The position numbers were made by a program, and so were the translations under genes. This document shows positions 26,018 through 33,974 of a stretch of 42,617 nucleotides of DNA, one piece after another. The DNA is from Planctomycetota bacterium (GTDB taxonomy: Bacteria; Planctomycetota; SZUA-567). The notes beneath the pieces were generated by a model, which saw nothing but the letters and a program-made list of their open reading frames with translations, did no database searches and was not told where the DNA came from. Positions within the stretch are counted from its first letter, which is position 1. Each line of letters opens with the position of its first letter. The stretch lies in assembly GCA_031289115.1 (NCBI GenBank), contig JAITQC010000052.1, positions 1 through 42,617 on the forward strand, read 5' to 3'.

Positions 26018-27073
26018 TTAGCGTGTCAGTGACAGGCTGCCCCGGAGGAAGGTGGCCCTGGCGATGTCACGTTCATCGCTTTCCAGGTTGTGGCCCTCAA
26101 TCTGCTGCAGATGGGCAGGCTGGCAAAGAAGGAGCAGACGCTGTATCGACTCCAGGGTCAGGCTGTCAAGGATTTTGGTCACCACCCCCAGGCGGAGGTT
26201 GGAGAGGTGGCGCATCGCCTCCTCGGAAGTTATCTGGCGGGCGTATTCAAGAATGCCCCAGCTGCGCCAGATGACATCCTCCAGGCGTGGACGTTCCCTT
26301 TCCAGGAGTTCTTCGCGGGCCCGATTCTCATAGGAGATGATAGCCTTGATCGAGGCCTCCATGTCAGCGAGGATGTCGTTTTCCGAGCGGCCGCAGGTTA
26401 TCTGGTTGGATATCTGGTAAAAATCCCCCATGGCCTCGGTGCCTTCGCCGTAAAAACCCCTTACCGCCATGTGCATTTCATAAATAGCGCGAAACACCTT
26501 TTCAATATGGCTGGTCATCACCAGGGCCGGGAGGTGGAGCATCACCGAGGCCCGTAGGCCAGTGCCGACATTGGTGGGGCAGGAGGTGAGGTAGCCGAAG
26601 AGTGGAGAGTAGGCGAAGGCGAGGCGGCTAGCGATGGCGTTATCAAGCTGGTCGACGCTGGCGAAGGCGTCCTTTAAGCGTAGCCCAGAACACAAGGCCT
26701 GCATACGCAGATGATCTTCCTCGTTTACCATGACGGAAATGGACTTGGCGGGGTTGAAGGCGAGGGCCCGGGGACCAGTGCCGTCCGCCAACTCCCGGCT
26801 AATCAGGTGGCTTTCCAGGAGCAGGTGGCGCTCGAGGTTGGACTGGCGGTCTATTTCACACCAGGTGTAGCCATCCCCGTCGGGAAGGGATTGGAAGGCG
26901 TTACGGACATCGGAAAGAACTGAACTCCGGTCCGACTGGTCCGGATGCGTGGGAAAGTTGTGGTTGGCAAGGTTCCGGGCCAAGCGCACCCGACTGGTGA
27001 CGGCGATGGCGGCGTCAGGACCGCCACCGGCCAGCCACGCCGCCGCTGGGTCGAAGGGAAGGGATATGTCCAT
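26018..27073 (-). CDS. mcsB: Protein-arginine kinase McsB
   Basis: 351 residues, the family length. Guanidino-kinase fold with 'TSRVRLARNL', 'VNEEDHLR', the reactive-cysteine segment 'LTSCPTNVGTGLRASV' and 'GDFYQISNQ'. Phosphorylates arginines on proteins, marking them for ClpCP in Firmicutes; the same pair occurs in PVC bacteria. Follows mcsA by 75 bases on the same strand, so the activator and kinase are co-expressed. No clp gene or ctsR is in view. Confidence 0.93.
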   Translation of the reverse strand: MDISLPFDPAAAWLAGGGPDAAIAVTSRVRLARNLANHNFPTHPDQSDRSSVLSDVRNAFQSLPDGDGYTWCEIDRQSNLERHLLLESHLISRELADGTGPRALAFNPAKSISVMVNEEDHLRMQALCSGLRLKDAFASVDQLDNAIASRLAFAYSPLFGYLTSCPTNVGTGLRASVMLHLPALVMTSHIEKVFRAIYEMHMAVRGFYGEGTEAMGDFYQISNQITCGRSENDILADMEASIKAIISYENRAREELLERERPRLEDVIWRSWGILEYARQITSEEAMRHLSNLRLGVVTKILDSLTLESIQRLLLLCQPAHLQQIEGHNLESDERDIARATFLRGSLSLTR

Positions 27074-27148
27074 ATTGTTCCTTGGTGGGGGTGGATTAAC
27101 CAGCCGGGAGGCGACGGGTGGTTGCTCTGTAAACCGCCCTACAGCTTC

Positions 27149-27661
27149 TTAAACAACTTTCAGCCGGCTGATCTCGCTTTTCAGCCGGGCCGCCTCCTCG
27201 AAGTGCTCCATTTCCACCGCCTGGCGGAGCTCCCGCTCCAGGTTATGGATGCGGGTAAGCTGGCGGGAAAGGTCAGGGGGGGCGCCGGGGGGAACTTTGC
27301 CACTGTGTAGACTGACTTCACCAGGGTGCCAGGAGGAAAGTTGCGACTCTACCAATTTCCTCAGGCGCGGCTCAAAAGCCTGGTAGTCGTTGGGACAGCC
27401 AAGCCGCCCGCGGGAATTAAAGTCTGACCAGCGTTGCCCACAGACCGGGCAGACAATATCCTCCTCCACGGCCTGGGGCGAGGCCACCTTCTTTTTACTG
27501 GCCAGACCCAGGAGTTGGGGTATGTCGGCGGCGGACTGGAGGCTGAAACCTTTTTCGCTGGCGCAACCCTCACACATGTGCACCTCTTTTTTGACATTAT
27601 TGTGAATGTCGGTGAGGTGGATGGTGGCTTGTTTTTTTTTGCATATTTGGCAGATAAGCAT
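27149..27661 (-). CDS. mcsA: McsA-like zinc-finger/UVR protein, activator of McsB
   Basis: 170 residues from ATG 27661, which has AAGGA upstream and places the protein start at the first zinc motif. Motifs: 'CQICKKK', 'CEGCASEKG', 'CPVCGQRW', then 'LGCPNDYQAF' where the usual fourth CxxC is CxxD. The C-terminal UVR helix pair 'QAVEMEHFEEAARLK' is typical. Binds and activates the arginine kinase encoded next. The track start (27703) would overlap the preceding gene. The Cys-to-Asp change resembles the form I recall from Planctomycetes-type homologues, and supports a PVC origin. Confidence 0.88.
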   Translation of the reverse strand: MLICQICKKKQATIHLTDIHNNVKKEVHMCEGCASEKGFSLQSAADIPQLLGLASKKKVASPQAVEEDIVCPVCGQRWSDFNSRGRLGCPNDYQAFEPRLRKLVESQLSSWHPGEVSLHSGKVPPGAPPDLSRQLTRIHNLERELRQAVEMEHFEEAARLKSEISRLKVV

Positions 27662-27687
27662 GTGGTCAAAGTCCTTGTCGGGAAATG

Positions 27688-29010
27688 TCAATGCCGGTCC
27701 CAACGCTTGAGGTTAAACACTTCTCCCAGGGTCTTTCCCGTCCGGATTTCCTCCGCTACCCGCTCCTCGTTTTCCGCCACGTCGACCGCCCGGTTGGCCC
27801 AGGACAACGCCCCCTCGCGGGGGAGAACCATGACTCCGTCGTCGTCGGCGAAGATCCAGTCGCCAGGACGGATAGCCTGCCCGGAAAGGTTTATTTCACA
27901 GTTTATCTCGCCAAAACCGTTGGCCTCGCCAGCGTCGGAACAGACGCCAGTGGCGAAAAGCGGCAAACCCAGGCGGGTGGAGACGTCGCTGTCGCGGATA
28001 TAACCGTGGATAACTACCCCCGCCAGGCCCCGTCCCTTGGCGGAAAGGGCGGCGAGTTCACCAAACACCGCCGGCGGCACGCCGCCGCAGTCAGCCACCA
28101 GGACGTTACCCGGGCGGGCGTGGTCAATCGCCTGCACCACTTTACTCCAGTCGCCAGGGGCGGAACGGACAGTGATGGCTTCCCCAGCCATTTTCAGGCC
28201 AGGTGCCCGGCTCGCGATGTTACGTAGGCACGGGCGGTGGTGCATGGCGTCAGAAAGGTTGGAGGTGGAGGCGCGTAGAAGCGTTTCCGCTAGCGCAGCG
28301 CCACTGGCCCGGTGTCCCAGGCTGGAAGCCGAAGCCTGGCCGCTGTCCATGGCGTCCCTAAGGGCGCGGGCCGCCTGGCGGGCGTCCTTGGCCTTGTGCA
28401 GGGCGCCACCGACAATAACCACGGCGGCGCCGGCCGCCACCATGGCGGGGGCGGTTTCCGAGGTTACTCCGCCCGCCACCGCCAGCGGAGTGTCTACCGC
28501 CGCCCGCACGGCTTTCAGCCGGGCGAGAGGGTCATGGCCTAGCATTTGCTCGTCAATGGGGAGGTGGACGCCGATAAAGTCCACTCCCAGTTTTTCCACC
28601 TGGCGGGCGCGCTCGGCCTGCTGTTCGGGAGGGATATTAATAGTGTCGCAGCAAGTTTTAATACCGTATTTCCGGCCCGCTTCCACGCATTCGGCAATGG
28701 TGGAGTCAGCGGCGGCGGCGAGAACGACCGCCACTTTCGCCCCGGCCTTGGCGGCCGCCTCGAATTCAAGGCGCCCGGCGTCCATGGTTTTCAGGTCAGC
28801 CACCACGGTATGTTCGGGAAAGGCGGCGCAAAGGCGGCGCACCGCCTCCAACCCCTCCGACTTGAGGAGGGGGGTGCCGGCTTCCAGCCAGTCGGTGCCG
28901 CCCGCCACCGCTTCGCCAGCGAGTTTTAGCGCCCTTTCCAGGTCAAGGAAGTCTAGCGCCACCTGGAGAACGGGAAATGGACCATCGGTGCCACGGGGCT
29001 TAACAGTCAT
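27688..29010 (-). CDS. Hexulose-6-phosphate synthase / RraA-like fusion
   Basis: 440 residues from ATG 29010 (AGGAAAGG upstream). The first half (about 10-215) is an OMP-decarboxylase-superfamily barrel of the HPS/KGPDC type: 'QVALDFLDLERAL', 'ADLKTMDAG', 'GVHLPID', 'AVAGGVTSE'. The second half (about 225-440) is RraA/HMG-aldolase-like: 'LSDAMHHR', 'LVADCGGV', 'GVVIHGYIRD'. Such fusions are annotated as HPS/ribonuclease regulator, but the second domain is more probably an aldolase- or decarboxylase-type enzyme. HPS joins formaldehyde and ribulose-5-phosphate or runs backwards to make pentose. A separate PHI isomerase is not in the window. It precedes mcsA by 26 bases. Confidence 0.87.
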   Translation of the reverse strand: MTVKPRGTDGPFPVLQVALDFLDLERALKLAGEAVAGGTDWLEAGTPLLKSEGLEAVRRLCAAFPEHTVVADLKTMDAGRLEFEAAAKAGAKVAVVLAAAADSTIAECVEAGRKYGIKTCCDTINIPPEQQAERARQVEKLGVDFIGVHLPIDEQMLGHDPLARLKAVRAAVDTPLAVAGGVTSETAPAMVAAGAAVVIVGGALHKAKDARQAARALRDAMDSGQASASSLGHRASGAALAETLLRASTSNLSDAMHHRPCLRNIASRAPGLKMAGEAITVRSAPGDWSKVVQAIDHARPGNVLVADCGGVPPAVFGELAALSAKGRGLAGVVIHGYIRDSDVSTRLGLPLFATGVCSDAGEANGFGEINCEINLSGQAIRPGDWIFADDDGVMVLPREGALSWANRAVDVAENEERVAEEIRTGKTLGEVFNLKRWDRH

Positions 29011-29090
29011 GTGATTTAGGCCTTTCCTGGTAAACCCAGCGCTTGACCAGAGTGGGTTTAAAAGCCAGGCAATGGGCAACAGGTTAATTC

Positions 29091-29096
29091 AGTATA
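29091..29096 (-). promoter_or_regulatory. Possible -10 for the HPS-mcsA-mcsB operon
   Basis: Minus strand TATACT about 80 bases upstream of the HPS start; five of six match TATAAT. No recognisable -35 at 16-18 bases. The rest of 29011-29443 shows no gene. Confidence 0.3.
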
Positions 29097-29375
29097 CTCG
29101 TTCCAGCTTAAAACCGGGTAGCCGCCAGCGATAATCGACCCCGGGTTTTCCCTTGGCTTAGGCGAGCCAGGGAAAGTTAGTAGAAACCGCTACCCCGTCC
29201 GCTTTCCGGTAGCGGGGGAGGATATATCAACCTTGGTAGTAAGTATAGACTATGCTTTCCCGGAATGCAACCTTAGCTTCACTAAACATTCACGGGGGAC
29301 AAGGCTAACCGGCTGGGGAAACGCCTAACGCGCTACCCTTGTTCTTGCCCGGTCGGAGTGGCGCCAGGGACGGGT

Positions 29376-29410
29376 AAAAGGGACGCCGGGGCGTCTAAGG
29401 CCCCGGCGTC
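29376..29410 (-). terminator. rpsU terminator
   Basis: Minus strand GACGCCGGGG-N9-CCCCGGCGTC (ten-pair stem) then CCTTTT, about 35 bases after rpsU. A second smaller hairpin, CGGTATT/AATACCG, lies just before it. Confidence 0.65.
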
Positions 29411-29443
29411 TTCGGTATTGCTATTATAATACCGTGTTAAACT

Positions 29444-29719
29444 TTACTTGCCATCGGGAGTCGTGGCTAATTTTTTCAGGGTTTTGGCCCGGGCTTTCCT
29501 GGCTTTGCTTTTACGCTTTTCCGCCACCCGGATAGCCTTGGCCCTTTCCTTCTCCCGCTCCCGGTCTTTGCGTTTCTTCTTCTCCGAGGGTTTCTCGTAG
29601 TAGGAGTGTTTACGCATGTCACGGGTCAGACCCTCGCGGTCGCAAATTTTCTTGAAGCGGCGCAGAGCCTTGTCCAAGCCTTCATTAGGCTTCAGTTCCA
29701 GACGAATCAGTTGATTCAC
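29444..29719 (-). CDS. rpsU: Small ribosomal subunit protein bS21
   Basis: 91 residues: 'LKPNEGLDKALRRFKK' and 'LTRDMRKHSYYEKPSEKKKR' are diagnostic, followed by a 30-residue Lys/Arg-rich tail longer than in E. coli (71 aa). Binds the 30S platform near the 16S 3' end. The track start is GTG at 29719, with GGAAGGGG immediately adjacent, too close for a normal Shine-Dalgarno; initiation may be at a downstream codon such as the CTG three codons on. Stands alone with its own terminator. Confidence 0.9.
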   Translation of the reverse strand: MNQLIRLELKPNEGLDKALRRFKKICDREGLTRDMRKHSYYEKPSEKKKRKDREREKERAKAIRVAEKRKSKARKARAKTLKKLATTPDGK

Positions 29720-30039
29720 CCCCTTCCGGAGACACTAACAAAGATGACGATGGATAATTGATCGGCCAAGGTCAAGTAAAACACCACTTGCCTGGCGCGG
29801 CAAGAAAAAAGCTTCCGTCCCGGGGGGTTGGCCAAGAGGCGCATTCGACGAAACCCGGCGGGTTGAGTTGTTGCCACAAGACAATTTGGAACATCCTAGC
29901 AGTTTGACTTGGCGGCGGCAAGGTTATTTTATCCGGTTCCTGGCGTTTCTCCTGGTTTAAGTAAAAGCTCGCCAATAATCAGGCGGATAATTTTATCTAA
30001 GGAAGCCACGGTATCGAACTAAAATTTCCACTTCCAGCA
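29720..30039. other. Intergenic region, left edge of the accessory island
   Basis: Nothing coding recognised. Presumably holds the rpsU promoter on the minus strand; no convincing hexamer pair seen. Base composition becomes more A+T-rich towards 30000. Confidence 0.4.
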
Positions 30040-30429
30040 AAATATACGCTGACCACCACACCTCTTATTGCGGGCGCATTCTTTAGTTCAGGGTAAATTG
30101 AAGGGTGGGGTCGGGGTATTGAAAAGATTACGAACGCCGGCAAAGAGTGGGGCAAACCCGAACCGTTTTACCGTGTGCGCCCGAACGAAGTGGTGCTTGG
30201 TTTTAACACCGAATCGCCGTTCGGAGAAAAGTGCGGAGAAAATCAGACCAAGGAAAAGATTTTAGAGCTTTTGCGCCAAAATCCGAAGATAAACGCAAAG
30301 ACTATTGCCGCCGAGATAAACCTTATCCCGTGCAGGGTCGAAAAAGCAGACCACCACAAACCCTCCTGTTTTGGCGCTTACTATCACTGCACAAACTTGC
30401 ATAAAAAGAAATGGTTATGCAGTGTATAG
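30040..30429 (+). pseudogene. Decayed AlbA/Schlafen-type ATP-binding regulator fragment
   Basis: In one frame the translation reads 'PLIAGAFFSSG', a TAA stop at 30094, then 'IEGWGRGIEKITNAGKEWG' and later 'KILELLRQNPKINAKTIAA'. These match, in order, the C-terminal part of COG2865-type proteins (AlbA_2 domain plus winged helix), where the stop replaces the usual Tyr in GYIE. The 5' two thirds are absent and the winged helix ends abruptly after 'CRVEK'. So this is a truncated pseudogene with a nonsense mutation. Such regulators often accompany mobile or defence loci. Confidence 0.65.
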
Positions 30430-30437
30430 CACAAATA

Positions 30438-30466
30438 TTGATTTTATGTCTGGTTTATGCTATGCT
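30438..30466 (+). promoter_or_regulatory. Promoter of the AAA/DUF4143 ATPase gene
   Basis: TTGATT, exactly 17 bases, TATGCT, 24 bases before the ATG at 30490, followed by GGAGG seven bases before the ATG. A good sigma-70-type promoter. Confidence 0.65.
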
Positions 30467-30489
30467 ATTGAGTAAATGGAGGTATTTTT

Positions 30490-31710
30490 ATGAGCCAACT
30501 ACTTGCGCGCCCGCAATATCTTGACCAGCTTATCAGATTCAAGGACAAAGACCTGATTAAAGTTGTAACCGGAATCCGCCGATGCGGCAAATCAACCTTG
30601 TTTGATCTCTTTACGCAATACCTGAAAGCGCAAGGTGTGGAGGGCCGGCAGATTATCCGGCTCAATTTGGAGTTTCCCGAATACCACGAACTGCAAACCT
30701 ATAGGCAACTTTACGATTATATCAAGGCGCAGTTGCAGGATGATTGCCCGAACTATATCTTCATAGATGAGGTTCAGACCGTGCCGGAGTTTCAGCGGGC
30801 GGTGGACGGTTTATATGTCCGCAAAAACTGCGATGTCTATATCACCGGCTCAAACGCCCACATCCTTTCGGGCGATTTGGCGACCCTGCTTTCGGGACGG
30901 TATGTGGAAATCAAAATGCTTCCGCTGTCCTTCCGCGAGTATATTTCCGCCCTTGGCGAGAGAAACGACCTTAGCGCGAAATACCGGAACTACTTGGAAA
31001 ATAGCTCGTTTCCCTACGCCTTGGAGCTTTCCCAAAAGAAAGACATTCGGGCATATCTCGGTAGTATTTTTGATTCGGTCATACTTAAAGATATTGTCAC
31101 GCGAAGGAAAATAGCCGATGTGACGGGACTTCAAAGCGTGATCCGTTTTGCCTTTGACAATATCGGGAACCTGACGAGTGCGACGCGGATCGCCAACACA
31201 ATGATTTCCGGCGGCAGGAAAATTTCCGTCCATACGGTGGAGAATTACCTGGAAGCACTGACCGGGAGCTTCATTCTGTATAAGGCGGGACGGTATGACG
31301 TGAAGGGTAAGCAGCAGCTTGTCACGGGGGCGAAATATTATGTCTCCGACATTGGCTTACGTTACTACCTTCTGGGTAGCAAGAAAGCTGACATGGGGCA
31401 TATTCTTGAAAACGTGGTGTATTTGGAGCTTTTGCGACGCGGTTATGAGGTTCACGTTGGCAAGGTCGCCAGCGCCGAGGTGGACTTTATCGCTAGCGGC
31501 GAAGACGGCGAGGAATATTACCAAGTCGCCTACACGGTGGAGGGCGAACCGGGTAAGGACGGAAAAACTATACTGGAGCGTGAGCTTGCGCCACTAAAAT
31601 CTATCCGCGACCACAATCCAAAGTATCTTTTAACCATGGATTTTACACCGAAAACCTCTCACAACGGCATCAAGCAAATCAACGCTTTGGCTTGGCTTTT
31701 GGGCGAGTAG
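30490..31710 (+). CDS. AAA-family ATPase with DUF4143 domain
   Basis: 406 residues. N-terminal AAA_14 domain with Walker A 'GIRRCGKST' (28-36), Walker B 'YIFIDEVQ' (about 89-96) and sensor-like 'ITGSNA'; C-terminal DUF4143 domain with 'DIGLRYYLLG', 'LENVVYLELLRRGYEV' and the nuclease-like 'AEVDFIA', 'YYQVAYT'. This is a very common accessory-gene family of unknown role, suspected in DNA processing or defence. Complete, with its own promoter and ribosome site, and more A+T-rich than core neighbours, suggesting acquisition. No partner gene adjacent. Confidence 0.88.
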   Translation: MSQLLARPQYLDQLIRFKDKDLIKVVTGIRRCGKSTLFDLFTQYLKAQGVEGRQIIRLNLEFPEYHELQTYRQLYDYIKAQLQDDCPNYIFIDEVQTVPEFQRAVDGLYVRKNCDVYITGSNAHILSGDLATLLSGRYVEIKMLPLSFREYISALGERNDLSAKYRNYLENSSFPYALELSQKKDIRAYLGSIFDSVILKDIVTRRKIADVTGLQSVIRFAFDNIGNLTSATRIANTMISGGRKISVHTVENYLEALTGSFILYKAGRYDVKGKQQLVTGAKYYVSDIGLRYYLLGSKKADMGHILENVVYLELLRRGYEVHVGKVASAEVDFIASGEDGEEYYQVAYTVEGEPGKDGKTILERELAPLKSIRDHNPKYLLTMDFTPKTSHNGIKQINALAWLLGE

Positions 31711-31720
31711 AGAACGCTCT

Positions 31721-31783
31721 AACCCAAGTTCCCCAGTTTAGAATCCAAGTCCTTGTATACCAAGAGTCCGACCCCAAAAGTTT
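31721..31783 (-). repeat. 63-bp dispersed repeat, copy B
   Basis: Inverted relative to copy A at 20398-20460; 53 of 63 identical. Begins ten bases after the ATPase stop codon. Confidence 0.8.
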
Positions 31784-32050
31784 TGACTACATTTACCCTG
31801 GCAAACCGATTTACCGCACTCATTCGGGGTAGCCAAAGGTAGTCGTTCCTGGCGGATTTGTTGACTTTCCCGGGGGACTATGACACAGGTTTTTGTATAT
31901 CTATTCCAATAAGAGTTGGTAGGCCACTTCCAGCATGTCGATTTCCGTCAAGTCACCTAAAACCCGGCTCGGTTCTATTCACCGCCGCTTACGCCAGCCG
32001 GAAAGGCTTCAAGAATAGGCTGGGGTAACTCTTCCGGGGCCTGGGTGTTT
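31784..32050 (-). other. Remnant coding-like sequence downstream of relB
   Basis: On the minus strand two short stretches look protein-like but lie in different frames and are cut by stops: 'EELPQPILEAFPAG' (just after the RelB stop) and 'LTEIDMLEVAYQLLLE'. No complete toxin partner for RelB is seen. Probably a decayed gene; family not recognised. Confidence 0.25.
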
Positions 32051-32341
32051 TCATACCTCGCCAGCGTCGTCTTTCGCTAAAATATCCGTAAACATCTCTT
32101 TCGTATTTGAATACCGCTTAAGTTTGCCATTGGCAAACGCTTCGTCACCCTCACGCAGAGCCGCCTCCGTCACCGCGTTGTACCGCGGTAACTTTAACTC
32201 GAACGGCAAGCCACCGTGGAGAATTGACTGACGTAGAAACATGTTGATCGCATCGGACATCGTGATGCCGAGCTGATGAAAGATTTCAACCGCTTGCGCT
32301 TTGGTGGTAGCGTCGGTGCGAAACTGAATAGTAGGCATTGT
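32051..32341 (-). CDS. RelB/DinJ-family antitoxin
   Basis: 96 residues from ATG 32341 (AAGGGAG eight bases upstream; the longer track start adds unrelated sequence). N-terminal ribbon-helix-helix: 'IQFRTDATTKAQAVEIFHQLGI' region with 'SDAINMFLRQSI', then the toxin-wrapping tail. Normally neutralises a RelE/YafQ-type RNase and represses its own operon. No intact toxin follows; only coding remnants lie downstream, so it appears to be an orphan. Confidence 0.85.
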   Translation of the reverse strand, partial: TMPTIQFRTDATTKAQAVEIFHQLGITMSDAINMFLRQSILHGGLPFELKLPRYNAVTEAALREGDEAFANGKLKRYSNTKEMFTDILAKDDAGEV

Positions 32342-32629
32342 ATCAGCTCCCTTCGTGATCACGTGCGAAGAGTAATCTATCGGGGGTTCGTGACATAAAC
32401 TAGCTTGCCGCAGCGACACATTTGCCAAGCCCGCATCCAGGGATTGATGATCGCTACGAGCCAAACAAGGAACCGTGCCAGAGCATTCTGTCGCGCCGTC
32501 TACGCCACATCCCGCAAATTGGAGCGCCGCGAAAGCGGTTCAAATCCCGTCTTCCGGGAGTTAGGACCCAAAATGGGCAACAACATAAGTGCATGACGGA
32601 GAAAATATGCCGCCCACACTTCCTCCGGT
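32342..32629. other. Non-coding stretch with a degenerate tRNA-Ser-like segment
   Basis: On the plus strand 32469-32555 opens with GGAACCGTGCCAGAGC and ends with GCGGTTCAAATCCCGTCTTCC, recalling the two ends of a tRNA-Ser, but the T stem, D loop and anticodon arm do not fold. No gene recognised. Confidence 0.3.
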
Positions 32630-33012
32630 TCATTCGGCGGGATTGACGATTTGCAGACCGGGCCAGCCCAAATCGACAAGGCGTTGAGCGCGAATGATGC
32701 GGGTGGATTGCGTAGGCAGAGCGGAAGCGACGACAATGGCGTCGGGCAACTTCAATTTGGTAGAACTTCGTAGAGAGACGGCAATCACCTCCACATCATC
32801 GTTCAAGGGAAGCACCGTCAGTTCGGAAAGAAATTCTTTTACTCGCTTTTCGCCGGTCGGGGACAAGCCCGGCCATGCAGGCAATTCATTCGAGTGATGA
32901 CGCTGGCATACCGTTCATAAAAGGATGTTCCTTCGACAAAACGCACTCAAGGCTCCATCCCCTTCAAAAAGTATATGCTGGTGTTCGTGTCGAAAATACA
33001 CTTACCATTCAT
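32630..33012 (-). pseudogene. vapC-like PIN toxin, broken
   Basis: Starts at ATG 33012, overlapping the antitoxin stop. The PIN opening 'CIFDTNTSIYFLKG' carries the first catalytic Asp; a TGA at 32949-32947 interrupts the frame after 21 residues, and a one-base deletion near 32886 moves the remainder ('AWPGLSPTGEKRVKEFL', 'KLPDAIVVASAL', 'GLQIVNP') to another frame. The last Asp motif 'LPDAIV' is preserved. Two independent lesions show it is inactive as an RNase. The track ORF 32630-32884 is only the out-of-frame C-terminus. Confidence 0.8.
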
Positions 33013-33238
33013 CCCGCATCTCCCGCTGAATTTCCAGCGCGTCCCCGGCAAAGTCCCCCGTTTCCGCCAAACTTCCCGCAAGACCAGAGAACGGCTTTTG
33101 GTTCGGGCGTAGAGCGGTGGACGGGGTAATGGTTACCGTGACTTCCGCTCTTCCCGGGGGGATATCCGCCGGGATGGTCAGATCAAGCAGGAGGCGGTGG
33201 TTTTCCGGGATATTCACCTTTTTTTCGATTGTCGTCAT
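33002..33238 (-). CDS. VapB-like antitoxin of the broken vapC
   Basis: 78 residues from ATG 33238 (AAGGA nine bases upstream). 'KKVNIPENHRLLLDLTIP' followed by 'GRAEVTVTI' resembles antitoxins that precede PIN toxins in PVC and cyanobacterial genomes; the C-terminus ('GDALEIQREMRDEW') is the toxin-binding part. Overlaps vapC by 11 bases. It is intact although the toxin is dead. Confidence 0.65.
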   Translation of the reverse strand: MTTIEKKVNIPENHRLLLDLTIPADIPPGRAEVTVTITPSTALRPNQKPFSGLAGSLAETGDFAGDALEIQREMRDEW

Positions 33239-33740
33239 GTGTTGCATCCTTGTCGGTTGGTAATGTGAACCACCGCAAGAAAGAAAACCGCACTCTTCCA
33301 TTATACGGGAGGGCGTGGCGGATAGCCATAATTGCCTGCCGCCGAGAATCGGCCTGGAGTTCGTCAAAACGACAATTCTGACGCGGCATTCACATTGTCA
33401 GGCGCCGAAGACACAAGGGAAATCGCAAACAGGTGTACTGTTCCCGGATATTACGGTCAACTCCATATTAAGGGCGTTCTTGATGTCGCCCGCGGATTGA
33501 CCAGTTGGCGAACTTCACTTTATCCAACGCGCTGTGAACCCCCTCCTTTTAGGGAGGGGAGGATGTCAAGGCCTTGGAAAGTACGAGGCACTTTTCGTTG
33601 GCGTATGGAAAGCCATGTTCGTCACTTTTCATAGGAGCAACGACACAGCGTCCAGGCGAGGCGGGAAAAGCTCTTTTATCAGAGCATTCACTTTTGCGGT
33701 TAGATTATTTAAGTGGCGGCGAGAATTATGACGCTGGCAA
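33239..33740. other. Non-coding stretch in the island
   Basis: No recognisable gene in 500 bases. Contains a hairpin CCCCTCC-TTTTAG-GGAGGGG near 33540 and copy 1 of an 18-bp direct repeat (33620-33637). Composition suggests remnants of several insertions. Confidence 0.4.
33620..33637 (+). repeat. 18-bp direct repeat, copy 1
   Basis: CGTCACTTTTCATAGGAG, exactly repeated at 34955-34972. The two copies bracket the DUF3791-DUF3990-DUF3791 module. Confidence 0.75.
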
Positions 33741-33974
33741 TTATTGCTTGGCTTTATTTATATCAGCAGTTTCAGTCTGTTCGCGCAATAATTCCTCCGC
33801 GAGATAGCCATCGCTTCGGCAGTGCATATCGGAAACGCCGCGTCTAATCTCGCTGTATAGACGTGACTTGTACAGTTTATCAAAAGCGTCGCGGAGAGGA
33901 ACTCCGGCAAGTTTGGCGTATTCGTTCACTACGCCGTCATAGACGTAGTTTTTTATATAAGTGTCTGTTTTCAT
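33741..33974 (-). CDS. DUF3791-like small protein (second)
   Basis: 77 residues. 'EYAKLAGVPLRDAFDKLYKSRLY' and 'MHCRSDGYLAEELL' resemble the variant DUF3791-type proteins that follow DUF3990 genes. Starts at an ATG sharing its A with the TAA of the DUF3990 gene, so the two are translationally coupled. Presumed antitoxin or accessory part of the module; not experimentally grounded. Confidence 0.65.
   Translation of the reverse strand: MKTDTYIKNYVYDGVVNEYAKLAGVPLRDAFDKLYKSRLYSEIRRGVSDMHCRSDGYLAEELLREQTETADINKAKQ

Noticed and set aside
28037-29014. 325-aa plus-strand ORF
   Set aside because: Shadow of the HPS/RraA fusion; Ala/Arg/Ser-rich with no domain.
29772-29975. 67-aa minus-strand ORF upstream of rpsU
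   Set aside because: No ribosome site or similarity; lies in the presumed rpsU promoter region.
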